NCBI GenBank assembly: GCA_021401465.1
Contig: JADDMT010000027.1
Coordinates: forward strand, 248,001 to 312,000
DNA length: 64,000 bases
Direction of reading: 5' to 3'
From: Teratosphaeria epicoccoides
Lineage: Eukaryota; Ascomycota; Dothideomycetes; Mycosphaerellales; Teratosphaeriaceae
A model generated the notes under the pieces. That model worked only from the letters and a program-made list of their open reading frames with translations, was not told where the DNA came from and made no database searches. Shown piece after piece: positions 41,449 through 51,466 of the stretch; the first letter of the stretch is position 1; the number at the start of each line of letters is the position of its first letter. Position numbers and translations under genes: made by a program.

Positions 41449-42656
41449 ATGTACTTCCGAATTTTGATTTTTGGTGCTATCGCCTTCGCACCGGGCATAT
41501 TGGCCGGTAGAGGCAGCGCTACGCCGGGCAGGGAGACCCTCTGTAACCTGGAGCCTACTCAAACCGCCGCGGCAACTCCTTCGCTAACTTGCGAACATGC
41601 GGCTGATCCTGATAGTGCTATGGGCCTCTGTCCTAATCTTGCTTCCAGCGGCTAGTGCGACTGTGGCTCAGCCTACTACTCCGTTCTGTCTGGCTCTTCT
41701 GTATGCGCCTACACGACTCTCCCCAGCTCGACTCTGGCCCTCTCCACGACCGACTGCGCGATTACAACCGCTATAGAAACGCTGACCGTGGTTCCTATTC
41801 CTGCCTCTTCGTCAGCTGCACAGGAACGAGCTCCAGAACCAAGCTATACAAGCATCCCTGAGCGGAAATGGGCGGGCCGTCTCAGCAAGAGTCAAGGCAG
41901 CGTCACATTCTCTAAATGCGACGGTGCTCCTCCATCTCGCAACGCATGGCAGGCAGCAGGCTTCAAGACCCAAAAACCGGTCGTTCAACGAGCCTACGAC
42001 GATGCAGTCGCGCTTGCTACGGCAGCTCAGAATGTGGCCTTGGACAATATTGGCTTTATGCACTACTTCGGCGGCGACTTACCAGATGCACAACTTACCC
42101 ACTTCAAGAAAATGATGAGTGCGATGGCAAGTAATGCGAACTACTACAGCATCCAATTCGAGTGCAAGGACACACAAGATTGCCATTCCAATAGCGCCCT
42201 GGTCGCTCTCACAACGCCAGGCAGTGTGCCACAGACGTGAAGACGGTCCAGGTGTGCCCCGAATTCTGGACTGCGCCAAGCACGCGATACCTCCTCCCAA
42301 CTGACTCTGCGCCTACGTCGCCCAATGCGCCTCACCGTCCGGCCGACGACAGCGACACGAGCTGGTGCCGGAAGGCGACCACCAAAGGTGATCCCCACGT
42401 CAGCTGGTATGACAACAACTGGTTCGCCACGGCCCGGCATTCGGTGCTGCACGAACTCACGCATCTGGATGCCCTCGGCACACATGTCGGCCTTGACCCG
42501 GACTGGGCGGGGCAGCTTGGCACCGACGACTTCATGAAGAAGCAGGGCCAGTGTGAGTTGAAAGGGGCACGAGCAGTGATCTGTCGGTTCAGATTCGATG
42601 AGAGATATAGATCATACAAAATGCGTGGCTTTCGAAAATCGGCTTGCAGAGGATGA
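41449..42656 (+). pseudogene. Aspzincin-like (M35-type) secreted metalloprotease gene with lesions
   Basis: The ATG at 41449 starts a signal peptide (MYFRILIFGAIAFAPGILAG). The same frame then meets TAG at 41653-41655 exactly inside a cysteine motif (CPNLASSG, stop, CDCG) and continues open to 42240. The catalytic part lies in the next frame: VCPEFW, then HSVLHELTHLDALG with the zinc-binding HExxH, then GTDDF, the third-ligand motif of aspzincins. The shift near 42236 equals loss of one base (PQT then VKTVQVC). A 59-nt intron (42162-42220) could cure the shift but has a poor donor and would remove two cysteines. The end after GTDDF also looks shortened. At least the TAG is hard to explain by splicing, so I call it a pseudogene of a secreted zinc endopeptidase. 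Sequence error is the alternative. Confidence 0.6.
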
Positions 42657-43120
42657 AAGGCTTGAGGGTCATGGGCTCGTCTGCCGTCATGAGCACTTGC
42701 ACTGACGTATGAAACACGAGGTCAAAGAAATGGTGACTAAGCTGCTTGGCACTGTATTGTGTAGACTGTTGTCATACCATTCGTGTTACTTCGCTTTTGC
42801 AGGGTGTCATGGCTCACGAAGCTCAACAAAGGTGACGATGTCTTCTTCCCATCAATCCCGACATGCACCGACAGGTAGCCGTGGTGACGGGCGCTCCTTG
42901 GGTGCAGTAGGGAGGCGCGAGTCAAGTCGGTGAGCGTGGACGAGGGAAGGCGCGCATGGTGTTCACTTGCCGCCTGCAGGCACGCGGCGGGGTAGCTCCC
43001 TCCGGAGTATCTGTTGATCCGTGTCGTCCGGGAGTGGGTCGAGGGTGCCTCAGGTCAGGTACTGTAGAGAGCCAAAAAATAATCAGACACGTCTTACAGA
43101 CGATCAATCACAAGGCATCG
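42657..43120. promoter_or_regulatory. Upstream region of the capping enzyme gene
   Basis: No gene is seen. It ends in a two-codon upstream ORF. Confidence 0.4.
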
Positions 43121-43129
43121 ATGGACTGA
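43121..43129 (+). promoter_or_regulatory. Minimal upstream ORF (Met-Asp-stop) touching the capping enzyme start
   Basis: The bases read ATG GAC TGA, directly followed by the ATG of the capping enzyme at 43130, in the same frame. If the leader includes it, a ribosome would end on the uORF with its stop abutting the main start. Confidence 0.5.
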
Positions 43130-44431
43130 ATGGGCTCCTCCATCAATCTAGATCAAGTCGGCAAGCGACTCTCGCCCGAAGACAGGCAGTTCGAACAACA
43201 AAATGTCGCCGACTTACTCCATCGCCAGCAACTCTCCTTCCCCGGCGCCCAACCCGTCTCCTTCGCCCGCCATCATATAGAAGAGTTGGTCAATCGCGAC
43301 TATTTTCTCTGCGAGAAGACCGACGGCATCAGATGTCTCTTGTTCCTCACATTCAACGTGGTCCAGGGCCAGCCGGGCGAGTTCCAGCTGTTGATTGACA
43401 GGAAGAATGACTACTACGTAGTGCCGCTGGACCAAATGCACGTGCCCAAGGCGGGCGCGAATGGGGCTGGATTCGAGCTGGGGAACTTCCACAAGAAGAC
43501 TCTACTTGATGGCGAGCTGGTGGTCGACGTCGACAAGCACGGGCGCAGGCGGCTGGTCTACTACGTCTTTGACATGCTGGCCTTGGACGGCACAAACATC
43601 ATGGACATGCCGCTCGACAGACGGTACGGCCGTGCCGGCGAGCTAGTCGTCAAGCCGTACGAGCGATTCATGGCGCATCCGGACTACAGAGAGAATATGG
43701 AGCGTCAAGCGCCCTTTTTCATCAAGCTCAAGAAGATGGAAGCGCCGTACGGCACACAAATGATGTTCAAGGACATTCTCCCAAATCTCCCACACGGCAA
43801 TGACGGACTCATCTTCACGTGCGTTAGCACGCCGTATGTCTCCGGTACAGACCGACACATCTTGAAGTGGAAACCACCACACGAAAATACCGTGGACTTC
43901 CGGCTCATCATCGATAGTTTTCCCCAGGAGGAGTATGACGATGGCACTCATGAAGACTGGGACGCGAAGCCGGAGATACACCTTCAGGTCAACCACGCCG
44001 AGGGTGGAGGATACCAGTACTTTGCTAGTCTCGCGCTCACAGATGCCGAATGGGAATGCATCAAACGTAAGGGAGAACAAATCGACGGCAGGATCATTGA
44101 GTGCTACCGCGACCCGATTTCTGCACACTGGCGACCGAAGATCGAGCCGGACGGATGCCCGAGATATCGCGACGATAAGAAGGACGCGAATCACATTAGT
44201 GTTGTGAACAGCGTGCTGGACAGCATCAAGGATGCCGTCAGCGAGAGGGACTTGGTGGAGGCTGCTGGCAGGATCAGGCACGCATACAAAGCGAGGCAAG
44301 CCAAAAAGGCGGCGGATGCTGAGGAAAGGAAGCGAAGGGAGCTCGCCACGAGGCAGCCGCAGCAGCATCCGCCTCATCGGCAGGAGCAACAGAGGTTCGT
44401 TGAAGACGATGGCCCGCACTATGAGGAGTAG
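43130..44431 (+). CDS. ceg1: mRNA capping enzyme, GTP:RNA guanylyltransferase (433 aa)
   Basis: This is a single exon. The nucleotidyltransferase motifs appear in order: motif I EKTDGIRCLLFL with the guanylylated Lys near residue 64, motif III LLDGELVVD, motif IIIa YYVFDMLAL, motif IV GNDGLIFTCV, and motif V ILKWKPPHENTVDF. An OB-fold follows with the motif VI-like RIIECYRDPISAHWRPK. The C-terminal 70 residues are charged and Gln-rich, with RH and QQ runs. It transfers GMP from GTP to the 5' diphosphate of nascent nuclear mRNA and works with a separate RNA triphosphatase (Cet1 type), as in other fungi where the two are not fused. Length matches yeast Ceg1. The start directly follows a two-codon upstream ORF. 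Confidence 0.93.
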   Translation: MGSSINLDQVGKRLSPEDRQFEQQNVADLLHRQQLSFPGAQPVSFARHHIEELVNRDYFLCEKTDGIRCLLFLTFNVVQGQPGEFQLLIDRKNDYYVVPLDQMHVPKAGANGAGFELGNFHKKTLLDGELVVDVDKHGRRRLVYYVFDMLALDGTNIMDMPLDRRYGRAGELVVKPYERFMAHPDYRENMERQAPFFIKLKKMEAPYGTQMMFKDILPNLPHGNDGLIFTCVSTPYVSGTDRHILKWKPPHENTVDFRLIIDSFPQEEYDDGTHEDWDAKPEIHLQVNHAEGGGYQYFASLALTDAEWECIKRKGEQIDGRIIECYRDPISAHWRPKIEPDGCPRYRDDKKDANHISVVNSVLDSIKDAVSERDLVEAAGRIRHAYKARQAKKAADAEERKRRELATRQPQQHPPHRQEQQRFVEDDGPHYEE

Positions 44432-44867
44432 TCTATCGGAGTGCTTTGCGGGTCGCAGTGATGACAAGGGTTGGAAAGTAAGGGTTCTACGATGGGAGAG
44501 ATATTGGTTCTGTTGATTTAGCAAGGCGTCCGGATGATTGAGGGTTCGCTGTGATACCCTTACTGTTGGGCTCTGCATCAATATCTTGGGCGTGTGCCAT
44601 ATCATTTTCCATAAGGATGCTTTTTGAAAATCAGGACCTGAGCTCATCGAACCTGAGAAACTCCAAAGACTACTAAGTCCCTCGCACTGGGCGGTCATGC
44701 GCATGCAGAGAATATTTATGATTCGATGGCGGGGATCTCCGTCTTCATGAGATCATGCATGGATGTCTCAGATCTGCAGCTGGAGAAAGCTTTGACTTCG
44801 TAACACCCTTCTTCGACAATCTGCATCACCACTGCGAACCTGCCATTGACAGCATGACAGCAGCAAC
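44432..44867. other. Spacer between the capping enzyme and cbp3 genes
   Basis: 3' flank and promoter only. Nothing is recognised. Confidence 0.45.
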
Positions 44868-45836
44868 ATGTCCGCTTCCTCAGTCTGCACATCTTGCCTC
44901 CGCGCGGAGCTCCGTCCCCGGGCACGTCTCGAGCTCCAGCACAAGCTACAGAGGTCTCTCCTCCGCCAGATATCCACCACTCCATTAGTTCGAGCTGCAG
45001 ACCAACAAATGCCACGATGGACCAAGCCGGCCCCTCCCGCGCCCTCCTCCTTCTCCGCCGAAAAGCTCGCCAAGAGTCTCCGCGACAACCGTGCCCTCCG
45101 CAGCACTACAGAACCATACATTGCGTACGGCGGCACCGAATATCTGTTCAAATCTTGCGCGGCGCGCTGCTCATACACCGTCCCTTCGGCGCGTCGCAAT
45201 CCACCAGAGCCAGCGCCAAAGAACGATGCGGGTGAGGATGTCGGCGTGGGCCAGGGCTTCTGGTTTGAGGCGAAGGAGAAGGGTGGGTTGGGCTTGAGCG
45301 TGACGTTTGGCACCTGGAGTCAGGTGATGATGATGTACATATACTTGCTCACGATGCGATTACGGACGTTTCCGAAAGAGCATGTGAGGATCTGGGGGCA
45401 AAATTTGCTGGACCATTTCTTCTACGCGGCAGAGGATCTGATGGCGGTGGATCATTTGATGACGGCGAGAGGTGTGCGGAATAAATATCTGAAGGATCTG
45501 TGGTTGCAGTGGAGAGGCCTGTTGCTGAGCTATGATGAGGGCTTGATCAAGGGCGATGCTGTGATGGCGGTAGCGGTGTGGAGGAACATGTTTCAGGCGA
45601 GGCACAATGTTGACCTGGGTGATCTGGCATTGGTCGTCGCATACATGAGGCAGCAGCTGCAGGTGCTGGAGAGGATACCCGATGATGTGCTTGCAAGTGG
45701 GCGAGTACAGTTCACGGGATTAGAAGAGGCGAGGAGGGCCATGAGTCTCAGAGAGAGCACGTGGATGGGCAAGAGGTTCGACAGTGAGGATCTTGCGGCG
45801 TTGACGGAGGTCACTGGCAAAGGCGCGCTGTCGTGA
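44868..45836 (+). CDS. cbp3: Ubiquinol-cytochrome c chaperone Cbp3 (322 aa)
   Basis: This is a single exon. An Arg-rich, acid-poor N-terminus of about 45 residues (LRRQISTTPLVRA-type end) suits a mitochondrial presequence. The ubiquinol-cytochrome c chaperone domain covers about residues 145-300, with WSQVMMMYIYLLTMRLRTFP, HVRIWGQNLLDHFFYAAED and the helix WRGLLLSYDEGLIKGDAVMA. Cbp3 and Cbp6 bind the mitoribosome exit tunnel and stabilise newly made cytochrome b during bc1 complex assembly; the human counterpart is UQCC1. The start is the first ATG before the presequence. Confidence 0.9.
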   Translation: MSASSVCTSCLRAELRPRARLELQHKLQRSLLRQISTTPLVRAADQQMPRWTKPAPPAPSSFSAEKLAKSLRDNRALRSTTEPYIAYGGTEYLFKSCAARCSYTVPSARRNPPEPAPKNDAGEDVGVGQGFWFEAKEKGGLGLSVTFGTWSQVMMMYIYLLTMRLRTFPKEHVRIWGQNLLDHFFYAAEDLMAVDHLMTARGVRNKYLKDLWLQWRGLLLSYDEGLIKGDAVMAVAVWRNMFQARHNVDLGDLALVVAYMRQQLQVLERIPDDVLASGRVQFTGLEEARRAMSLRESTWMGKRFDSEDLAALTEVTGKGALS

Positions 45837-46366
45837 GGCATGATAATGCATGGGATAAGTTGGACAGCACCCGATCACGCGGACGCCTTAGCAGAACGAG
45901 TTATGGGCTTTAGTGCGTCGGCAAACGATGTAAGTATAGTTCTTGTAGCTTGATCAGCTGTGTGCTGGCTGCGATGGCATCTGCAACTTGGATACTCAGG
46001 CACTCGAGTCAATGCATACGGTCACTTTCGTGCATTCCTAAATATCGTATGAATATTCACGTGCTGCAAAGTGGAACCATTGGAGTGAAGAGAGGACCAG
46101 GTACGGAGTGCTTGTAGGAACCGACGCGTCCCCTTTCCAGGTTTTCGAGTCGCGTCAGGTTCGTGACGCGCTTCTCGTTTCGGCCGCCCGTCGTCCTGCA
46201 GCTTGCACCGAGAGCACAACCACGGGCACCTCATCTCCCACCAGCAGCCGCATCGTCGGTCGCATTTGCATCCGAAACGGGTGTAGAGCTCGAGAAGACG
46301 AGGTGGACATGCGCGCACATTGCTGACATAACTGCGACGTTGTTGTTGCCGCCGACGAGCACCGAG
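45837..46366. promoter_or_regulatory. Upstream region of pds5
   Basis: About 530 bp with ACGCGT at 46124-46129. The pds5 frame is open back to about 46163 but has no ATG before 46367, so the upstream part is taken as leader. Confidence 0.45.
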
Positions 46367-49300
46367 ATGGCGCGCGCACACAATAAAGAGGCCAGCCCGG
46401 CGCAGACGGAGGCGGAACAAGCTGAAGTCTTGCAAGATGGCGGGAATGCCCTGCAATTCGACGAGCCGCTCAACTGGCGCGCCGGCAGACCGATCGCGGT
46501 GGGCGACTTGTTACGCCGCTTGAAGACGCTGGCAGAGGAGCTGCAGTCTCTGGAGCAGGAAGATGCGCACAGGAACTCGCTCGTGCCTAAGGCACAGGAG
46601 CTCGCCAATGTGCAACTCCTGGGTCACAAAGACAAGGGCGTCAAGGCGTGGACTATGCTGTGCATTGTCGAGATGTTCAGACTGCTCGCACCGGATGCAC
46701 CGTACAAGGGCGGTCAGCTGAAACAGATCTTCGATATCTTCACCAATGCAGTCGTCCCGGCACTGGCCAGCCCGTCAGACCCATACAGTCAGCAGTACCT
46801 GGCTATTTTGACATCGCTCACGACGATCAAAAGCATCGTCCTGCTCACCGACATTCCCGGCTCAGACATGCTCATCCTGAACTTGTTCAACAACTGCTTT
46901 GACGTCATGTCTGGAAGCATCAAAGGCGGCCAGGGCGAGCAGCTGCCCAAGAACGTGGAATACCACATGACCAACATGCTGTGTACGCTAGTCGATGAAT
47001 GTACGGTGCTGCCGAACGGAGTCGTGGACAAAATCTTGGCCCAATTCCTACGAGCGGATCCGAACGCGATGGTGCAAGGCTCCAAGAATGGAGAGATAGC
47101 AGCGTCGCTGGTCATTCGCGAGACGCCGCCGGCGTACAACATGGCTCGCTCAGTGTGCAACACGTGCGCCGACAAGATGAGCCGAGCGGTGGGTCAATAC
47201 TTTAGCAGTGTGTTGATCGATGCGTCTGACAGCTTCACCGCATCCAACAGAGCCGGCAAGCTTAAGGGCAAGAAGCGCACTCACGATGAAAGTGATGATG
47301 AGTCCGACTCCGGTATACATACGCCACATCCCGAGCATGATCTTGCAGAGGTCGAGAAGGCTCATCGATTATTGCGCGAGCTGTGGCGCTCATCTCCCGA
47401 TGTCATCCAAAACATCATCCCGCAAATGGAGGCTGAGTCGTCCGCAGAGAATGTTCAGCTTCGGACAATGGCAGTCCAGACTGTTGGTGACATGGCTGCT
47501 GGTATTGGGGCCGCAGGACTTCTGGCGCCAAATACCATGGATCCGGCTGCGTATCCTTCGCAAAGTCTGGACACATCGATGGGACCACCACACTATCAGA
47601 ATGTACTCTCCACGCCAGCTGCGCCTCATGCATTTGCTTCAGTCTATCCAGCCGCATATCAGGCCTTCATGGATCGGCATCGAGATAAGGCACCCACAGT
47701 CCGTAGCGTATGGACGACTGCCGTCGGCCGCATCATCTTTACGTCTGGCGGTGGCAAAGGTCTTGATGCTGAGCAGGAGACTACTTTGCTACATCGCTTG
47801 TCCCAATTGCTTGTGGATCAGGACGAGAGGGTGCGCTTAGCAGCAGTACAAGCCATAGCGAGCTTCGACTTCAAGACCATCATGCAGAAGTTGGGTAGTA
47901 ATGGTAGTGTGAATACCGCTGGTTCTGTGTTGGCCCATCTCGCCGACCGCATCAGAGACGGCAAGCGCACTGTACGTGTCGCCGCACTTGAGCTCCTTGG
48001 TCGGATTTGGGGAGTCGCGGCAGGCGCCATCGCAGAAGGCGGCGAGCGTGTGCGCGAAACCCTCGGAGCAATACCGACGAAGGTCTTCATGGCCGTCTAC
48101 ATCAATGATCGGGAGATCAATGCTTGCGTTCAGAAGGTGCTGTTCGAATCGCTGTTGCCAATCACGTATCCCCCCATCAAGGCGAAGCCTGCGGAGAAGA
48201 ACGATTCGCAACGGATGCATGAGAGTCAAGCTGGCATGAGCCATGAGGCTGCCGACCCAGATGCCATTCGCGCCGAGCGCATCCTGGTTCTAGTCCGGCA
48301 TCTCGAAGCGAAAGCGAAGGACGTCTTCTTCAAGCTACAGGCCCAATCTGCTTCGAGGGCGAAGTATTTTGAGGCCTACATCACGGCATGCAACAACGTC
48401 TACGGCTCTGCATCTGATTTGGACGAATCCGAAGCTGCTGAGAAGCAATTGAATAAGCTGATGGCCGCGATTGCCGGCTTCTGCCCGGATCCAACAGTCG
48501 CCAAAGAGCATCTGGACAGATTTGCCAAACACTACGATCGTCGCAGCTACCAGCTGATCCGGTTCTGTTACAGCCCGGAAAGCGACTACAGGAAAGTCTT
48601 CAAGGCGACCAAAGAGCTTATCAAGCGCATGGAAGATGCGCCCAGCGGCATGGCTGCAGTGCTCGAAACACTGCTTCCTCTGGTCCACGGCGCGTCGATT
48701 CTGGTGTACAACCGCAGCCATGTTCCAGCCATCATGGACTTTGCACGAACCGACGAGAAAGGTCTAGGTAGCGCAGCTCATGAGGTACTTACACAGATCT
48801 CGGCATATGCGCCCGAAGTCTTTAAGGTACACGTCCACGAGCTTTGCGAGGGTCTCAAAGGGCAAGCTCCGACTGCCAAGTCGTCAAACAATGTAACGGC
48901 TGTCAGTGAGCTCAAAGCATGCGCAGGATTTGCCCGTCGCTTCCCGGACGAGATGCCGAGAGACAGGGATTTCTTCAAGGCGATGACTGCATTCGCGAAA
49001 TATGGCAGCCCGCCTGAAGCAGCCAAGCATGCGGTGACTGTCATTGTCAGCTCTGCAGACAAGCGTGAAATGTACATCAGAGACATTCTGAAGTACGGCT
49101 TGACCAATTATGAATACGGCGCCGAGAGCTTCCTCTCGCGGCTTGCCGCCATCAGCCAGCTTCGCTTGATTGCCAACAAGGAGACCGAGGACCACACAGA
49201 GGAGATCATGGAAATTGCCGTGAGCAAGATCTTGATGGGCATCAAGACTCTGGCCGACGAAGACGACCCAGAGTGGAAAGAAGAAGTCGACGATGGTCTT

Positions 49301-51466
49301 TGCGCTAAGCTGTGGGCCCTGCGAATTCTGGTCAACGGCCTTCGCGGAGCTGAGACGTCCGGCGATGCGAACGAGGCAAAGGAGACCATTGGCGAAGATG
49401 CAACCAAGGTCTACAGACTGTTGAACACGATCATCGCGTGCGACGGCGGTCTCGATGAGACTGATGCACAGCCCAAGTACTACCGTGCACATCTTCGCCT
49501 CGCTGCTGCTAATCAGCTCCTGAAGCTGTCCTGCATCAGAGCCACCGACCAAATGTTGACTCCACTCGACTTTACAGCTCTGTCGAAAGTCTGCCAGGAT
49601 CAGCTGCCGGACGTTAGGGCTGGTTTCGCGAAGACATTGAAGAAGTATCTGGGCAAAGGAAGGCTGCCAAATCGCTTCTACGCCTTGACGTTCCTGTACG
49701 CATGGGAGCCGCATAAGCCAACCAGGGAGTCCATGACGACCTGGCTGAAGTCGCGTGCAGCGCTTTCCGCCAAGCAGAAGGATACTGTCATGGAATCTGT
49801 ATTCGCGCGATTTCTTAGCTTGTTGGCACATCACCAGGATTTCTCGGTGGAGGAAGGCGACCTTGAGGACACGGCGCAGTACATCATGTTCTATCTGAAA
49901 AACGTCGCGACTCAGGACAATATAGCATTGATCTACCACATCGCCCAGCGTCTGAAGAATGTGGAAGATGGCATCGCCCCAGATAAGAGTGACAATCTGT
50001 ACGTTATTTCCGACTTAGCTGAGGGCATAATTCGCAGCTTTGTTGAGATACAACACTGGTCGCTCCAGCTCTACTCTGGCAAGGTGCGCCTGCCGACCGG
50101 CATTTTTGCACCGTTGTCAAGCCATGATCTGGCCCAAGATATTGGGAAGACACGGTATTTACCCGAGAGCTTTGATGAGGAACGCATTGAACACTTGGTC
50201 AAGCAAAGCATGCGCAACAAGAAACGCAAGTCGGACAATGCTTCGAATCAGCCCGCGAAGAAAGTGAAGTCTGAGGGCGAGAAGCCGAGGAAGAAGGCAG
50301 CGGTCAAAGCACCAAAAGCGCCAAAGACGCCCAAGCCAGCCAAGGCGCCCAAGAAGATTGCCGATGCTGTGCCATCTTCAGACAGACGTCGGAGTGCTCG
50401 TGCCTCAAACGCCAAGAACTACATTGAAGACGAAAGTGACGAAGGCGTCGACGAGGACGATGTCGCTGAGTGGCGTTACGAGGATGAAGATGAATTGGAT
50501 GAGGGCGATTCAAACAAGGAGAACCACCACACTAGTTCAACGCCACCCACGAGTGATCCCACAACTGCTGTATTGCCTGCGAAGAGGAAGAAGGTCCAGG
50601 ATGATGCGATCCCGGCTGCTGAGGAGGATCCCATTGAAGAGGCGACGACGGATGCGGGCGAGGTTGTTGAAGAGGCTCCGAACAAGAAAGGTAGCAGAGC
50701 AAGCAAAGCTGAGAATTTGGCGAGCAAAGCATCCGCCGGTAGACCCAAGAAGACTTCCACCGCTGCTGACGAGTTTGTTCTTCCGGACGACGAGCCTGCT
50801 TCTGTGGAGCTCACGTCGGCTAAGAAAAGTCGAAGTGGACCTCAGAAAGCTTCAGTCGCCCCAGACGAATTTGAAATCCCTGCCGATGAAACTGCTGATC
50901 ATGTTACTTGGTCTGCGAAGAAGGGTCGTAGCCGACCCAGCAAGGGCCAAGTCACGGCGGGAGAAATCGCCATGCCCTACGATGAGCCTTCCACGGAGAC
51001 CGCACGAGCCACCGAGAGAGGTCGTGGCAAGCCGAAGCAGCCTCCTCGAGAAGTCGAGGAGCAGCAAGCACTCGGAGAGGAGGAGGCCGAAGCCGCTGAG
51101 GCCTCCACCCCCGAAACAGGCCGCGGTCGGAAGAAAGTCTCGGCAGCGAAGGACGAGTTCAAAGTGCCGGAGCAAGAGGAACTAGCTGCTGGGCCATCGT
51201 GCGCCAAGGAGGGCGGAACTCGGTCGAAGAAGGTCTCTACGACTGTCGACGAGTTCGACTTCCCAGATGAGGATAATGAGCCTGCGGCTGAAGTCTCGAA
51301 AGCCTCCAAGAAAGGCCGCGGAAAACCGAGAAAGGCAGTCGCAGCAGCCGATCCGGATGCGCCTACCGGCCAGGGCGCTGCTGCTGTGTCAAAGAAAAGT
51401 GCTGCAGCGCAAGCAAAGGCCGGCGCCGCACAGAAGGGTACGCGGTCGAGAAGGGCTGCGAAGTGA
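46367..51466 (+). CDS. pds5: Sister chromatid cohesion protein Pds5 (1699 aa)
   Basis: This is a single long exon, with the start at the first ATG of the frame. The N-terminal three quarters are HEAT-type helical repeats with the Pds5 signature near residues 85-250 (VKAWTMLCIVEMFRLLAPDAPY, then YLAILTSLTTIKSIVLLTDI, NVEYHMTNMLCTLVDEC). Pds5 binds the cohesin kleisin subunit at its Scc1 N-terminus and with Wpl1 and Eco1 controls both release and maintenance of cohesion. From about residue 1290 the protein becomes a disordered basic/acidic tail with Lys-Ala-Pro repeats, a KK-x-K nuclear signal cluster, acidic runs, and a series of AT-hook-like units. The 5.1-kb ORF lacks introns, in contrast to most genes here. 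Confidence 0.92.
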   Translation: MARAHNKEASPAQTEAEQAEVLQDGGNALQFDEPLNWRAGRPIAVGDLLRRLKTLAEELQSLEQEDAHRNSLVPKAQELANVQLLGHKDKGVKAWTMLCIVEMFRLLAPDAPYKGGQLKQIFDIFTNAVVPALASPSDPYSQQYLAILTSLTTIKSIVLLTDIPGSDMLILNLFNNCFDVMSGSIKGGQGEQLPKNVEYHMTNMLCTLVDECTVLPNGVVDKILAQFLRADPNAMVQGSKNGEIAASLVIRETPPAYNMARSVCNTCADKMSRAVGQYFSSVLIDASDSFTASNRAGKLKGKKRTHDESDDESDSGIHTPHPEHDLAEVEKAHRLLRELWRSSPDVIQNIIPQMEAESSAENVQLRTMAVQTVGDMAAGIGAAGLLAPNTMDPAAYPSQSLDTSMGPPHYQNVLSTPAAPHAFASVYPAAYQAFMDRHRDKAPTVRSVWTTAVGRIIFTSGGGKGLDAEQETTLLHRLSQLLVDQDERVRLAAVQAIASFDFKTIMQKLGSNGSVNTAGSVLAHLADRIRDGKRTVRVAALELLGRIWGVAAGAIAEGGERVRETLGAIPTKVFMAVYINDREINACVQKVLFESLLPITYPPIKAKPAEKNDSQRMHESQAGMSHEAADPDAIRAERILVLVRHLEAKAKDVFFKLQAQSASRAKYFEAYITACNNVYGSASDLDESEAAEKQLNKLMAAIAGFCPDPTVAKEHLDRFAKHYDRRSYQLIRFCYSPESDYRKVFKATKELIKRMEDAPSGMAAVLETLLPLVHGASILVYNRSHVPAIMDFARTDEKGLGSAAHEVLTQISAYAPEVFKVHVHELCEGLKGQAPTAKSSNNVTAVSELKACAGFARRFPDEMPRDRDFFKAMTAFAKYGSPPEAAKHAVTVIVSSADKREMYIRDILKYGLTNYEYGAESFLSRLAAISQLRLIANKETEDHTEEIMEIAVSKILMGIKTLADEDDPEWKEEVDDGLCAKLWALRILVNGLRGAETSGDANEAKETIGEDATKVYRLLNTIIACDGGLDETDAQPKYYRAHLRLAAANQLLKLSCIRATDQMLTPLDFTALSKVCQDQLPDVRAGFAKTLKKYLGKGRLPNRFYALTFLYAWEPHKPTRESMTTWLKSRAALSAKQKDTVMESVFARFLSLLAHHQDFSVEEGDLEDTAQYIMFYLKNVATQDNIALIYHIAQRLKNVEDGIAPDKSDNLYVISDLAEGIIRSFVEIQHWSLQLYSGKVRLPTGIFAPLSSHDLAQDIGKTRYLPESFDEERIEHLVKQSMRNKKRKSDNASNQPAKKVKSEGEKPRKKAAVKAPKAPKTPKPAKAPKKIADAVPSSDRRRSARASNAKNYIEDESDEGVDEDDVAEWRYEDEDELDEGDSNKENHHTSSTPPTSDPTTAVLPAKRKKVQDDAIPAAEEDPIEEATTDAGEVVEEAPNKKGSRASKAENLASKASAGRPKKTSTAADEFVLPDDEPASVELTSAKKSRSGPQKASVAPDEFEIPADETADHVTWSAKKGRSRPSKGQVTAGEIAMPYDEPSTETARATERGRGKPKQPPREVEEQQALGEEEAEAAEASTPETGRGRKKVSAAKDEFKVPEQEELAAGPSCAKEGGTRSKKVSTTVDEFDFPDEDNEPAAEVSKASKKGRGKPRKAVAAADPDAPTGQGAAAVSKKSAAAQAKAGAAQKGTRSRRAAK
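50735..51345 (+). repeat. Imperfect protein-coding repeats in the Pds5 tail
   Basis: Five or so units follow the pattern basic GR-x-(P/K)-K cluster, short spacer, then DEF-x-(L/I/V/F)-P-x-D/E. Examples of the core are DEFVLPDDE, DEFEIPADE, DEFKVPEQE and DEFDFPDED. Unit spacing is about 100 nt, with one unit degenerate (near 50960) and a longer gap before the next. Confidence 0.75.

Noticed and set aside
48884..49939. Minus-strand frame of 351 codons
   Set aside because: Lies wholly within the Pds5 coding region, which has strong family motifs in the other strand.
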